Shown here piece by piece: positions 1 through 10,079 of a DNA stretch of 64,000 nt. Position 1 is the stretch's first letter; the number at the start of each line of letters is the position of its first letter. The position numbers and the translations under genes are program-made. The notes beneath the pieces were generated by a model that made no database searches, was not told the origin of the DNA, and saw only the letters and a program-made list of their open reading frames with translations. This stretch comes from Seiridium cupressi (Eukaryota; Ascomycota; Sordariomycetes; Amphisphaeriales; Sporocadaceae), in assembly GCA_036674765.1 (NCBI GenBank), contig JARVKI010000001.1:310001-374000 (forward strand), in the 5' to 3' direction.

Positions 1-68
1 GTGCCCTCACACCCCCCAGCTTGCTCGTGGGGTTTCCTGACAACATCGGCTCGAAGCCACTAGCTAGA

Positions 69-1200
69 ATGGATTGGTACTCCGACTCGAACGCACGACA
101 GGAAGATGACTGGAGTAAGCAAAACTATGCCGATGTATGTTCATGACTGGTAGGCGCCTCCTGGTATTGTGCTTGAGGAGTAAGCTTTTCGATGTAGCTT
201 AAACGCAAATTAATTGCAGCGAACCATATACTAGATTTCCAGGGTGTTGTTGATGCGTACGGCCACATCTCAATCCGCCATCCGCAGAACCCCGAGATCT
301 ACCTCATGTCAGGATATATGGCACCTGCTCTCGTGAAGAGCTCAGGCGAACTGATTGAATACTGGGTGAAGGATTCCAGCACGGTTGACCCAAAAGCAGG
401 GAAAGGCTACTCTGAACGGTTCATACATGGGGAAATGTTCCGAATGTATCCCGAGGTCAACTGTGTAGTTCATAGCCATGCAGAGGAGTAAGTAGACCAC
501 GGTGTTGTTATATGTCCTTTAAAGCCTGCTTCAGGAGCAAGCACGTTCCTGGTTAGGTTTTCTTGCATTTGAAATGCGAGCTTCTGATTATCCGTCAAGC
601 ATACTCAAAGAATGGAACGGCTGATTACAGATGCTCTAGTGTGTTGCCGTATGTGGCAGCCACAGAAGTGCCAATGACCCCAGTATTCCATATGGCAGGG
701 TTTCTTGGTAAGCCCATTCGCAGCATACCCGAGCCGCGTGTTGAACTAAAAACCTTTCAGGTTCCCATGTGCCTGTTTTTGATATAGAAAAGATCTATGA
801 GCCTGATGACCAGCAGGATATGCTCATCCGTAACGCGCGCTTCGGCACAGCGCTTGCGAAGCATTTCTCCCAGAATCCGAACTCGACTTCGCCTTCTCTA
901 GACCGAACCGTTGTCTTGATGCGGCGCCATGGCTATACGACATATGGAACGGATATCGAAACCGCCGTCTACCGCGCGATCTATACCAAAGTCAATGCAG
1001 GCACGCAGACAAATACGCTTCTTGTTCGGAACGCTTTCGACCGGGACCCGTCAGGAGTTGGGAATGGTCCTGGGTTCGAGCCAATGTCCGAGAAGATGCT
1101 AAAAGGCTGCCAGAAGATGAACGAAGGGACACAGGATAAGCCGTGGGCGCTCTGGGTGGCTCAAGTGGAGAACAATAGCCTTTATCGAAACTTGGGATAG
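69..1200 (+). CDS. Class II aldolase/adducin domain protein
   Basis: Four exons join cleanly: 69-114, 220-487, 631-707 and 761-1200 (276 aa from the first ATG). The introns start GTAAGC, GTAAGT and GTAAGC and end in CAG. The protein shows the family's N-terminal motif around ILDFQGVVDAYGHISIRHP, the metal-binding HSH pair in VNCVVHSHAEE, a conserved VFHMAGFLG segment and the third histidine in RRHGYTTYG. Family members are Zn-dependent aldolases, epimerases or decarboxylases of small sugars and related acids; the substrate here cannot be read from sequence. The frame is open from base 3 up to the ATG at 69, so the true start may lie outside the window or in an earlier exon. The next gene is convergent. 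Confidence 0.82.
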
Positions 1201-1297
1201 AGCCACTTGTCACGAATAGGCTTTACGTTCAAGCACACCGAGCAGGACCTGACCCATTGTACTAAACGTAGATAGTCGGAAGTAAGTAGACAACGTT

Positions 1298-2140
1298 TTA
1301 CATCTCAACTCCAGTGATAAACGTCGCAGCTGCCTTCACAATGTTCTCCACGATTTCGACCTCTTCTAGGTTTCGGGGCGCATACACCATAACCCATCCT
1401 CTCTTAACAAATGGGAGGCAGAATCTCTGACCCCATGCCTTCTCGACCACTTCGGCGGCGTCCCGGTCACTCAACCACACGTGCAGACTATCGTCAGCTG
1501 GGTGCGCATGCCCAATTTCATGGTCCAAAATGTTGTCTCGCGCTATGGGATTTAGGGTCTTCAGGTCTCTCCGAGCGTAAAGTCCTTCGGTCGTTTTACC
1601 CTCAGTATGCGAAGGCTTGAACTCGAAAATGTCCGGGTGGGCAGCGGCAAGGGATGTGACGATGCCGTGCAACCTCGTCTGGGAAGCAGTCGAGAGCACA
1701 TTGTCCGGCACCTGGCGTTGCGGTAGGATGCGTGGCATAATTTTTGGTCGTGGCCCGGAACGCTCTGGAAGACCTTCGAGGTATGCCGGGCCGGAAATCT
1801 CATAAATGATGTATCCAAGAGATCTTCATGGCTGAGGAGAGCCTTGATACGAAGCTTGGTCATCTTCCAGTATCCACTATGCATATTATCAGCTCACCCC
1901 TTGGACTATAGCTTAGATAGGATCACGTACGCCCATGTTGGCGGTGTTCCACCGGTGCCAAACGACTTCCAATCCGTGAAATCTTTGATCGTCCTGATAT
2001 TTATTGGTCAATATCTCTCTGGATAGGCAGACCCGGCAAACTGACCACACGAGACCCACGGTCGCAGTTGTAACGAGGCCTGTCAAGACCGGGTTTGCTC
2101 TCACTGCAGAAATTGCTTTTTCAAAGCCTTGCTGCGCCAT
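1298..2140 (-). pseudogene. Luciferase-like (DUF5519-type) domain protein, frameshifted
   Basis: Read on the minus strand. Exon 1 is 2046-2140 (ATG, short N-terminus, one membrane helix around VLTGLVTTATVGLVW). Exon 2 is 1931-1993 (DFTDWKSFGTGGTPPTW, the family's GPGGTP-like motif). Exon 3 is 1298-1876. Introns 1994-2045 and 1877-1930 have GT..AG ends. Within exon 3 the frame coding TKLRIKALLSHEDLLDTS runs into a different frame coding YEISGPAYLEGLPERSG and then PRILPQRQ through the C-terminus. The switch lies near 1805-1810 and looks like the loss of one base. A splice alternative (acceptor inside GCCATGAAG near 1815) restores the frame but deletes the TKLRIKALL block. The fold matches fungal luciferase-domain proteins of unknown function; light emission should not be assumed. 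Confidence 0.6.
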
Positions 2141-2645
2141 GCTTTTTATGTTCTCTGTGGCCGAATGAAATGCCCTATCGTGGGAGGAGTGCAAACTATC
2201 GCGATACTCAATGGCCTGTATGGTGCCATTGATTGACGAATGTTGCTGTGCGACACTGGAGCTTGGTGCTTGCGGCTGTCACCATTGCCGGACATCCGAT
2301 GCACGTCATCGCGACAACTGCCTCCTACAGCGATAGGCGGGGAGGTGACGCTACATTATTGTACAGGGCTGACAGGGTACCCGACAGCACAAGCTCTAGT
2401 CTGAACACCTTTTGCGTATTTTCCTTCCGACATTTCATTAATCCGTAACCAAACACGATAGTATTCTTCTTGTCGGCACGGAAACTTCCGAGCCTGCATT
2501 GACCGATGCAGCTGTCCAGCAAGCTGCGGTCTACGCGCTTCTGTATCCGAGCATCTGTTCTTAATGCGTAACAAATCATAGAGAGCTCGTGGCAGACTAA
2601 CAAGGCGGCTATTCAAGTCACTGGTCTAGCCAACTGATTCTCTAA
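2141..2645. other. Intergenic, between two minus-strand genes
   Basis: This stretch holds the 5' flank of the luciferase-like gene and the 3' flank of the RWD gene. Short open frames here have no recognisable domain. I see no RNA gene or repeat. Confidence 0.5.
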
Positions 2646-3632
2646 TCACATCAACACCTTCTTAAAGGCATCTCCCAGTCCTCTATCATCTAGCCATGCT
2701 TCCACTGCCTTCATATCGTTGCGATTTGCTCTCTCGCCTCTCCTCTCTCCAAGGAGATCGGTGATCTCTACCATGCCCGCGAAGACGCGACTGATGCTGC
2801 CCGTCTCCCGGTGACGCTCACTGACCTTCTTGTGGTGAGCCGGAATATCACCCCAACTGTCTGTCTTGATGAATTTCATGTAGTCGTCGATGCTCCGGGA
2901 TCCACCCTCTAGACAGAGAATTCCCGGTTTGCCTGCGAGCAGGAAACCGCTTAGTCCGTACGAGGGTCCATGATTAATCAGGTCGTCCCTCTTCGAGCGA
3001 GTACTGATCGAAGGGAAGTAGAACCAGACGCGAACCAAGGGCTCGGTGCTTGGTTCTACAGTTTCCTGGACCTTGGGGTTTTTGCTGGTTTTTATGTGCG
3101 TCAAGCACGCCTCTTTCACGTGTTCGATGGCACTGAGTAAGTCCTCATTTGGTATGTCTGCCTGAAGACTCGATACTTCAGCCTTGCTCATCGAATCCGA
3201 GTGCTTCACTCTTATCCAGCAAGCCGGCGGGTCCTCAGGGGGTTCTTGTCCTTCATGTTGTATCGGTATGACAAGATCCAGAAGGACTGACACAGGCCCA
3301 GAGGGCTCGCTTATTTCACCAGAGAGATCCAGACTAAGCGAGACTGAGATTGTAGAGGGGAGCTTTGTAGGTGTCTCGGAATTGCCGTTGATCCAAGTAA
3401 CTAGATCCGCACGCACATTTTCAGAGCTTGAATCGATCACCGCCTCCTCTGGATACATCGCTAGGAGGAGGTCGATTTGGCTAAGTTGCAGCTCCATTAG
3501 CTCTGGTGGCAGAATTCTCGACATGACGCGCGATGACTTGATATGTCCAAATAGATCACTGATATGGCCGTTGCGTATTGCTTTCAGACAGGCAAATTTG
3601 CTCTGTTCTTCAACAGCTAGCTGCTCTTCCAT
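2646..3632 (-). CDS. RWD and DUF1115 domain protein (RWDD2-like)
   Basis: Single exon, 328 aa, starting at an ATG. The N-terminal third has the RWD signature: ELMELQLSQIDLLLAMYPEEA (the helix then the YPEE turn typical of RWD folds) followed by beta strands such as VSLSLDLS. The C-terminal part is DUF1115-like: WFYFPSISTRSKRDDLI, then GLSGFLLAGKPGILCLEG, then a region ending AHHKKVSERHRE. This architecture is that of eukaryotic RWDD2 proteins, whose biochemical role is poorly defined; RWD domains usually mediate protein contacts. Length is normal for the family and there is no sign of damage. The 5' flank is short if the small candidate frame upstream (3658-3919) is real. Confidence 0.82.
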   Translation of the reverse strand: MEEQLAVEEQSKFACLKAIRNGHISDLFGHIKSSRVMSRILPPELMELQLSQIDLLLAMYPEEAVIDSSSENVRADLVTWINGNSETPTKLPSTISVSLSLDLSGEISEPSGPVSVLLDLVIPIQHEGQEPPEDPPACWIRVKHSDSMSKAEVSSLQADIPNEDLLSAIEHVKEACLTHIKTSKNPKVQETVEPSTEPLVRVWFYFPSISTRSKRDDLINHGPSYGLSGFLLAGKPGILCLEGGSRSIDDYMKFIKTDSWGDIPAHHKKVSERHRETGSISRVFAGMVEITDLLGERRGERANRNDMKAVEAWLDDRGLGDAFKKVLM

Positions 3633-3657
3633 GGCTGAGCGAGCGATATAGGATTAT

Positions 3658-3919
3658 CTAGATTTTTATCTCATCAGCTGCCAGCCGGCTGGCTTTACGA
3701 AGGTGGTTGTCCCTCCACCACGATGCCTCTACGTCGAGACGACCAGTCTCTTGGTCGTGGTAAAGATGTAACTTGATACACTTGTGAGTACAACACCTAC
3801 CTTGATCAGATCTCATCAAGGTGCCGTATTATAGTCGCCACGCCGTAGGCCGTGCCGCCTCCGGCGAGCCGAAGTACAAGATCGGACGCCAAACCGCACC
3901 GCTTCATCATCCGCATCAT
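3658..3919 (-). CDS. Candidate small protein upstream of the RWD gene
   Basis: On the minus strand an ATG at 3919 opens MRMMKRC-like sequence that runs through LVLRLAGGGTAYG. A separate frame then codes CIKLHLYHDQETGRLDVEAS and further hydrophilic sequence ending EIKI before a stop at 3658. The two can be joined by an intron starting GTGGCG and ending CACAAG (about 62 bases, with CTGAT inside), giving roughly 65 aa. Both halves look coding (glycine turn, amphipathic charged tail), but no family is recognised. The donor is weak, and the stop lies only 25 bases from the RWD gene's ATG. It could be chance or a decayed gene. Confidence 0.22.
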
Positions 3920-4632
3920 GTCACAATGTTTTGGCTCAAGTCAATTGATCTTTAAGAATAAAAAGGACCTTAGTTTGAATTCATCCAGTGATAGACTCCT
4001 ATTACATTGGTCAGTCTACACTCTCGACTGCTGTCGGTCCCGCACCAGGCACCAAACATGCCCCAGGCCCCAGAATTATCGCTGACGCGTCCGATGCACT
4101 AGTGAGCCCGCAGATCGTTTCAAAACGGGCTACTCACACGTTTTGTGTGCATTGGATGTGACGAAGCAGCTAAAATTGGGCATCCTTAGTTGCAAAACGG
4201 CCCGTGGCTTGGCTGGGGAGATGTGGGATCTTGCTGGGACTTGCGTCGTCGCTTTCGTGGTGGGTAAGTGGTGTCAATGGAGCTTAGAGCGCATGCCGGC
4301 GGCGAGTTTATCTTGCGCCGGGAGCTCCTTTCTCTAGTTTCTTTGCGTGATTTTACTTTTTTTTAATACTTGTGATAGTGGTAACTGCTACGAAATATTC
4401 TTAAAGATTGGTTTCGCCTTCTGCCAAGCCCCTGAGTTGCCGGCACCTCCCCATACCCCAGAGCAAGGCAACCATAGGCGAGCCGGGCATCAAGTGAGCA
4501 ATCAACTCAACCATATCTCTTAGGGTTAAATCCAAGGGCGATATATTCAATATTTGCCGTCCCTTGTCCTGCCAATCCGTTGGCTGGCCTTCGCCATCGC
4601 TGTTAAGAAGTTTTCCGAAGACACCGGTCAAA
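3920..4632. other. Intergenic
   Basis: No gene is supported. It includes the promoter side of the small secreted protein gene and a T-rich tract near 4360. Short frames (for example 4401-4631 minus) carry no recognisable motif. Confidence 0.45.
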
Positions 4633-4998
4633 ATGCTTTCCTACCACCACAATGGCTCATTACCTTTTATTATTTTAGTCGTGTTATCTTTCTTTGCGAC
4701 CTTTACAATCGCTCTGCCTTACAACGCAATATCACCTTATCCCAAACCATTCTGGCAACCCACGGCCGGACTTTTCTATCATAGATGCTCATCGCCTACT
4801 CAAGTCGAATTCAGCAAGAATCAGTATCAATGGTTCCCGTCAGCCATATGTCAGCGAGGGACATGCTGCTCGAACTTGTCCAACAGCCCAGCGTGTTCGG
4901 TAGAGGCATGCGCTTTAGTTGAGAAAGAGTTGAGGAAGAGTGAGGAGTACAAGGAGAAGACCAAGGCAACTGGGAAATACGGCGGCAAGAACTACTGA
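4633..4998 (+). CDS. Small secreted cysteine-rich protein
   Basis: 121 aa from the ATG at 4633; upstream in-frame codons have no better start. The N-terminus is a signal peptide: a short polar stretch, then a hydrophobic core (FIILVVLSFFATFTIA) and a likely cleavage after the ALP region. The mature part holds six cysteines, arranged HRC, IC-x4-CC, AC and EAC, which could give three disulfides, followed by a lysine/glutamate-rich tail (KELRKSEEYKEKTKATGKYG). Length and cysteine content match fungal secreted effector-like or cell-surface proteins, but no family is recognised. It converges on MCP1. Confidence 0.62.
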   Translation: MLSYHHNGSLPFIILVVLSFFATFTIALPYNAISPYPKPFWQPTAGLFYHRCSSPTQVEFSKNQYQWFPSAICQRGTCCSNLSNSPACSVEACALVEKELRKSEEYKEKTKATGKYGGKNY

Positions 4999-5428
4999 AG
5001 AGCCGCAAACGATCTTCAGCAGCGAAGAAGGCCATAGATCACAGTGCTATTCTATATAAGCGAATCCTGTTCTATTCAGTAGATTCTAGATGTGGGAGCA
5101 CACATTCCGAGCTCGCATGAGACACAACCTACTGACTGGTCGCTGTGTTAGTCCATCGCGACTGGAGTGGAATTTTACATGAATTATACGACCATATATA
5201 TCTCAACAATAGAATGGGAGATCAGCTGAGCCTATGACAGTAGATTCCCGAGGAGATGCGTCGGCCTTGCATCCGAAAAGACACGCCAGTGGGTGAAGAC
5301 AAGCCGGACGCGAGAGGGACTAGCTAATATATCAAACACCACCAAACCTATCATATACCTCTGCAACGCCATTTCCGATGCTGTGTAGACATAATACATA
5401 CTAAATCATCAATATTATTCCAGAAGTC
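4999..5428. other. Intergenic between convergent genes
   Basis: This is shared 3' flank of the secreted protein gene and MCP1, fairly AT-rich. Nothing else is seen. Confidence 0.5.
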
Positions 5429-6504
5429 CTACTGCCCAGCTCGAGCGTAGATGCCATCATACACCTTGCCTATCCATCCGTCCGCCGCTCCAGCTCTGGC
5501 AACAACTCCCAAGCCACCAGCAGCCCAAAGGCCAGCGACCAGCGTTGCAAGCGCATTAATTCCCCACCACGTCCGGCTCCTTCTCTTCCTCAGGGCTTTG
5601 TCCACCGTGGTTTTTCTCCAATTCATTGGCGGCGCAACGCCTAGCCACTTCGCCCAGCCCCAGACCATGTGTCCTGCGCCTGCTGTCAGGAGCAGCGTAT
5701 ATGCAATCCACGGTTGAAGCCCGTGTCGCGCAAAGCCATGCGATACGTATTCGAGGCCGATATTCGAGCTATCGCCCTCCGCTATGAGCGGCAGGACTCG
5801 GTTTATAAAGACGTGCGCTGCCAACGGCAAGATCAAGAGATAGCCTGAGATCGATACATTGGATATCACGGGCCATATCCTAAGCCCGTTCCTCCACGTA
5901 TCTATCGACGTGTTGACCGACGTCTTGGACCGGTGGAGAGCATACATCTCTGGCGTTGCGCCTCCGTATCTTTTTAGATTCTGCGAGCGCCGTATCAGGC
6001 GCAGAGCAAGGCCGGATAGCACGTGGGCGGCGACCGGGAGGCCAATCAGGAGGGGTTCGGAGATGCGTGTCTGGTAGATCTCGCGGGTCATGAGGAGGAA
6101 AGGCTCCGAGTATGGCACGGACTGGTAGATCATAGGTATTATAGAGGTATTGATCACGTGCAGGCCGGCGAAGACGGTGAACGTGTAGGACGAGTAGCGC
6201 TGTATTCGGGTTACTGCGATTCAGTCAGTGTGCAATTCAGGTCAGATTGGATGCGATGTAGCGAACGGTAATAGACTGGCCCATGACCGCTTCCGCTGAG
6301 TCCCAAGCCCGAAGAGTTTGAATATGAAGTCCCGGAAGTCTGTTGCGATTTGAGCGATCCTGTAGAATCCTCGACATTTTCCTCGGGCAGAGGAGGAAGG
6401 GGCTTTTCGTTCACGGGACTTTCTATCGGTTGCGGATCCAATTGCAGGAGGGATATCATGGTCTCCTGTGAAGCCTTGTGGCTCAATGGAGTTTGTGACT
6501 CCAT
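5429..6504 (-). CDS. MCP1: Mcp1-like mitochondrial membrane protein (DUF1691)
   Basis: Two exons, 6267-6504 and 5429-6213, separated by a 53-base GT..AG intron; 340 aa. Splicing produces the conserved junction GPVYYLTRIQRYSSYTF followed by VFAGLHVINTSIIP. The N-terminal about 75 residues are proline/serine-rich and disordered. Then come several membrane helices: the YSSYTFTVFAGLHVIN region, LLIGLPVAAHVLSGLAL, VSISGYLLILPLAAHVF, IAYTLLLTAGAGHMVWG and INALATLVAGLWAAGGLG. The paired histidines in helices resemble a haem-binding four-helix arrangement. In yeast, Mcp1 is a mitochondrial outer membrane protein linked to lipid homeostasis and Vps13-dependent lipid transfer. It shares a divergent promoter region with the C2H2 gene. 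Confidence 0.85.
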
Positions 6505-6923
6505 TTTGGCTTCGAGGTTGCACAAGCGAAGGTTAATATGCGACGTTGGACAGCATTGCGTGTAGATGTAAATCGTCGCAGTGTTTTGCTTGAGGCTCGA
6601 TTTCTCGTCCAGGCGTCGGGTTCAGCTACGTAATTGCCCTGCAGCTCATATGCGGTTCCAGGGATCCTCTAGTGCATTCTAGTGCCAAGCCCCAATTACA
6701 GCTCGCTAATTTCACAGCGAGCTTCAGCTGCCGGATAGCACCAGTCCCAGCCCCAGAAGCCACTTGCGACATCGCATCTCAACATTTCGCTGCACCGCAC
6801 TGTAGCACACATTCGCGACACGGGAGACCACAACGCACGAGTCACTTCGTGTCGCAGAGACTGGATCTCGATAACCTAATCAGCTGCAATATTGCGTGAG
6901 GTCCGCCGCGGCATACTGTCAAA
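6505..6923. promoter_or_regulatory. Divergent intergenic promoter region
   Basis: 419 bases separate the MCP1 start (minus) from the C2H2 gene start (plus), so both promoters must lie here. No specific operator is identified. Confidence 0.45.
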
Positions 6924-7409
6924 ATGCCACCGAGACACCAGACCCTTCCGAGCGCGCAAACGGCATCGGCTCGCGCAGCCAGGCAATCCTTCTACTGCGA
7001 ACTATGCTCCAAAGGCTACAGCCGAATGAACGACTACGAAGCGCATCTCTCGTCGTACGACCATTCGCATCGCCAGCGTATGAAGGACATGAAGCAGATG
7101 GTCAAGGACCCCACAGCGGCCGCCCGAGCAAGAAAGGCAGAGCAGAAGTCGGAAGGGATCATCAGCATCAAGTTGGGCGAAGGCGGAGCAAGCAGTAATG
7201 CCACACCTGGAGGGGGCTTCAAAAAGGGCGGCTTCAAGAAAAGTGGCTTCAAGAGTGCTTTTGCGCCGATTGACGGAGACGGGGTGAAAGAGGAGACTCC
7301 TGCGGCCGCGAAGGGCGAGGTTAAAGAGAAGACTCTGGGACTTCAGGACGAGAGTGAGACCGAGGACGAAGGGTATGAGGTCTATGATCCTAGGAAACCA
7401 ACAGACTGA
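6924..7409 (+). CDS. C2H2 zinc finger protein (GPATCH8/ZNF804-type finger)
   Basis: Single exon, 161 aa. One C2H2 finger lies near residues 24-48: FYCELCSKGYSRMNDYEAHL then SSYDHSHRQRMKDMKQM. The long, charged helix after the second histidine is the pattern seen in the finger of GPATCH8/ZNF804-like nuclear proteins. After this come a KAEQKSEG segment, a glycine/lysine repeat (GGFKKGGFKKSGFKSAF) and an acidic tail with a possible casein kinase motif (SETEDEGYEVYDP). Probably nuclear and RNA- or chromatin-associated; the exact role is unknown. Confidence 0.75.
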   Translation: MPPRHQTLPSAQTASARAARQSFYCELCSKGYSRMNDYEAHLSSYDHSHRQRMKDMKQMVKDPTAAARARKAEQKSEGIISIKLGEGGASSNATPGGGFKKGGFKKSGFKSAFAPIDGDGVKEETPAAAKGEVKEKTLGLQDESETEDEGYEVYDPRKPTD

Positions 7410-8614
7410 GGTCACACTGGAACAGTCTGCCAACTGCGAAACATGTCTGCATGGTGGCCGAAATATTCCGGGTTTTACCCTATTAACTCATCATGTGGAA
7501 TTCCCCTTTAGGGCATCTATCTAGACGCCTCTGGGTTACCAGCGATCTGAGAGCTGCCGGTCCTGGATCCCAGTGTAGTGTGTTCCATTGTGGTCCTGCG
7601 CGCCTTGGAGGAGAAAAGGGTAGGAGGGAAACATCAAAGGAACGGCTCATGCGCCAGTTGCCTCCCTAAAAATTCAAAGTAGGCGAGGTCTTCGACTCCA
7701 GAAGAGTAGTCGTTCTGGACCAATCGCAGCTTTATGCCCGATGAAGTCTGTCCATGGAGTGGCTGCCTGGTCAAGGCCTTCAGAGAAAGAACAGACATAG
7801 ATCGGCCAATACTGTGCAACGCAGAACCACAACTGGATAGGGTCGGTGGCGGTCAAGATCAGAACCGTCACAGAATCGATTCTTCCTGTCCAGACAGCGC
7901 AATATGTGCTTCATAATTATATAACTGCTTCCGACGCCTCGTTTATCTCGAGTAAGTACTTACTGGCAGCCTACTTCTTGGCCTTGAAAGAGCTTATAAA
8001 TATAAAAAAGACATATTTACCATCAAATTACTAATATAATAGCAATACAGTTTTTTTTCTTTTCTGCCTTTTATTTTAATATACAATGGTGACATCAGGT
8101 CAACTAGCAAACACGATAAATGATGATCAGTTTGGGTGCTTGTGATAATATTTTTTCAGATGATCTCTGGCACAGACGAGCTTCCAGGAATAGAAAGTTC
8201 TTTGTCTATTAGAAATATGGGTTATCCCCACAGCAGGTCTTGGAGCTGCTGATCGCATGATCTACAGGGGCTTGCACCAACAAAACCCTGTCTTCTGAGT
8301 TTCGAGCATTTCCCTACCCTCACCTTTGCTTCCTATTCTCGATTTTTGGCTGTTGTGTAAGATATAACTATAACTCTTTAAATTTGCCCCAAGGTTGCTG
8401 GGCTATAACAACACGAACGCACTAGCAGCCAGTGTGCTAGGAACTCTCATCGATCTTCCGTCAATTTCAAACAGGAGATTTACACCCAGCGCCTTCGTAC
8501 CTCGTGTCGAGCTCAGTATAGCCGAGCACAGTCTTGTGTCATACTGATAACGAGAAGATGGCCGTATATATATAGAACTTCCGAGAAGTTCACTCAAACG
8601 ACTGTGGCTGTGAT
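7410..8614. other. Intergenic, AT-rich
   Basis: 1.2 kb with no supported gene. The part from 7920 to 8400 is notably AT-rich, with T and A tracts near 8050. Short frames have no domain. Confidence 0.45.
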
Positions 8615-9583
8615 TTACAATTTTTGTTTTTCTTGACCATCTGATATCGGCCGCATGATACACTGTTGTGTCATCGTAGCAACCAATGTACCCTTTTCGT
8701 TCCATAACCTGGCCTCTGTGAATGTCCGACCAAAGCCTGCCGCTAGTGTTTGTCGCTCCCTCAAGTGCCAAGAATCTAGGTCAACGTCGGGCACGAACAG
8801 TCGCAAAGCGAAGTCGAGCGTGCTAAACGCTCTCGAATCCTCGAACCACAGGTGATTGTGCGTGAGCGGTATGAATGACAGGCCGGCATCCAGCAAGAAT
8901 GAGACGGAGGCAGTTCTTTCACTGGGCGTTTCGAGGGGTACGCGTGTGCGTATCCAGTCGCCTGTGGTCTTTTCTGGGACCGGGAGGTGATCTTGCGTCG
9001 TCTGCGCGTGCTTGAGGGCGCCGATAAGATTCTGTCCTGATACTCCCTCGGGGCAAAACCGCGTGTCAAAGAAATTCTCGCTGAGTTTCCACGCTTCCAA
9101 GAAAGCGTCTGCTGTATTTTGGTTCATTTCCCCCTTTGCGACAGCTGCCGCGGCCAGCTCTCTGATGTTCCTGCTCTGTTCTGGGCCTGAGTACGTTCGT
9201 GTCGGATGAGCCGAGTACGTCAGAAGAGCCGGCTCTTCAACATGAAAGTCTGCCAGTAACTCGAGGCATATGCGTTTGCTCCCGTCCGGCTGGATCTGGC
9301 TCACTTGTACGCGTCGTGTTGCAAAAGTCCTTGTGTTCCGAGTTGTATGTACAGTGCAACTAAGCTTCTCCTTGGTCGACGCCGGGCCCAAAAATTGCCC
9401 GGTCAATGAATATAGCGAGTATGCAGGGGGGACAGTCTTGCATGCAGCATGAGTCGCCAAGCCAAGAGTACATCCGCCATAAGCGATTGGGAGAAGATTC
9501 CCCATGCGCCCTGGCAGGACCTTGGAGACAAATTCACCAGGGCTGACCTCGTCGAGGCCTAGTTGATCTGCGAGCGTGGCCAT
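8615..9583 (-). CDS. Acyl-CoA thioesterase II (TesB/ACOT8 type)
   Basis: Single exon, 322 aa, normal for the double-hotdog TesB family. Visible family features: GGCTLGLATHAACKTVPP and the SLTGQFLGPAS strand in the N-terminal hotdog, TRTFATRRVQVSQ in its second half, and the C-terminal hotdog with SLDYAL-like TLDFALRLF, FGRTFTEARLWNEKGTLVATM and TQQCIMRP at the end. These enzymes hydrolyse acyl-CoA to free fatty acid and CoA, usually in peroxisomes. The C-terminus is -QKL, which resembles but does not match a canonical peroxisomal SKL tripeptide, so localisation is uncertain. Confidence 0.88.
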   Translation of the reverse strand: MATLADQLGLDEVSPGEFVSKVLPGRMGNLLPIAYGGCTLGLATHAACKTVPPAYSLYSLTGQFLGPASTKEKLSCTVHTTRNTRTFATRRVQVSQIQPDGSKRICLELLADFHVEEPALLTYSAHPTRTYSGPEQSRNIRELAAAAVAKGEMNQNTADAFLEAWKLSENFFDTRFCPEGVSGQNLIGALKHAQTTQDHLPVPEKTTGDWIRTRVPLETPSERTASVSFLLDAGLSFIPLTHNHLWFEDSRAFSTLDFALRLFVPDVDLDSWHLRERQTLAAGFGRTFTEARLWNEKGTLVATMTQQCIMRPISDGQEKQKL

Positions 9584-10079
9584 GAGTGTAAGTGTGAGTG
9601 TGTTTGTCGTTAAAAGTCAGCTCGATGAGAACCAGTCTCGCAGTGACAAGGGTTTTTATCGGTTCCCTGCAGCTGCACCATGTGGGTCCTATCGAGGCTC
9701 GGGTATCACGCCCGGATCCGCTCTATGATGCGAATGAACCCAGGACTTGACTTCAGTGTGGCAGTATTGCCAATTGGGGGGTTTGAGCTTCACAGTTGGC
9801 GCAGCATGATTTATCATCCTGCCGTCGATAACATCCCAAAGCCACACGGTGCATGCGGTAGGGACTTATTTGGGGCATGAATTGAGTGGCTCGGGATGAC
9901 AACCATGGCAATATACCTCACAATCCTAGGAAGGCTAATAATATCCCGAGGCCTCTACGTGATAATCATTGGATGCTATTATGAAATCGTAATACACAGC
10001 TATACAGTCTACCAATAGAGTAGGGACCCTAATTCGAAATACCATTTTATTTCTCAACTTAATGTAGGAAGCCTACAAC
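9584..10079. other. Intergenic
   Basis: 5' flank of the thioesterase gene and 3' flank of the next minus-strand gene. No gene or repeat is seen. Confidence 0.45.
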
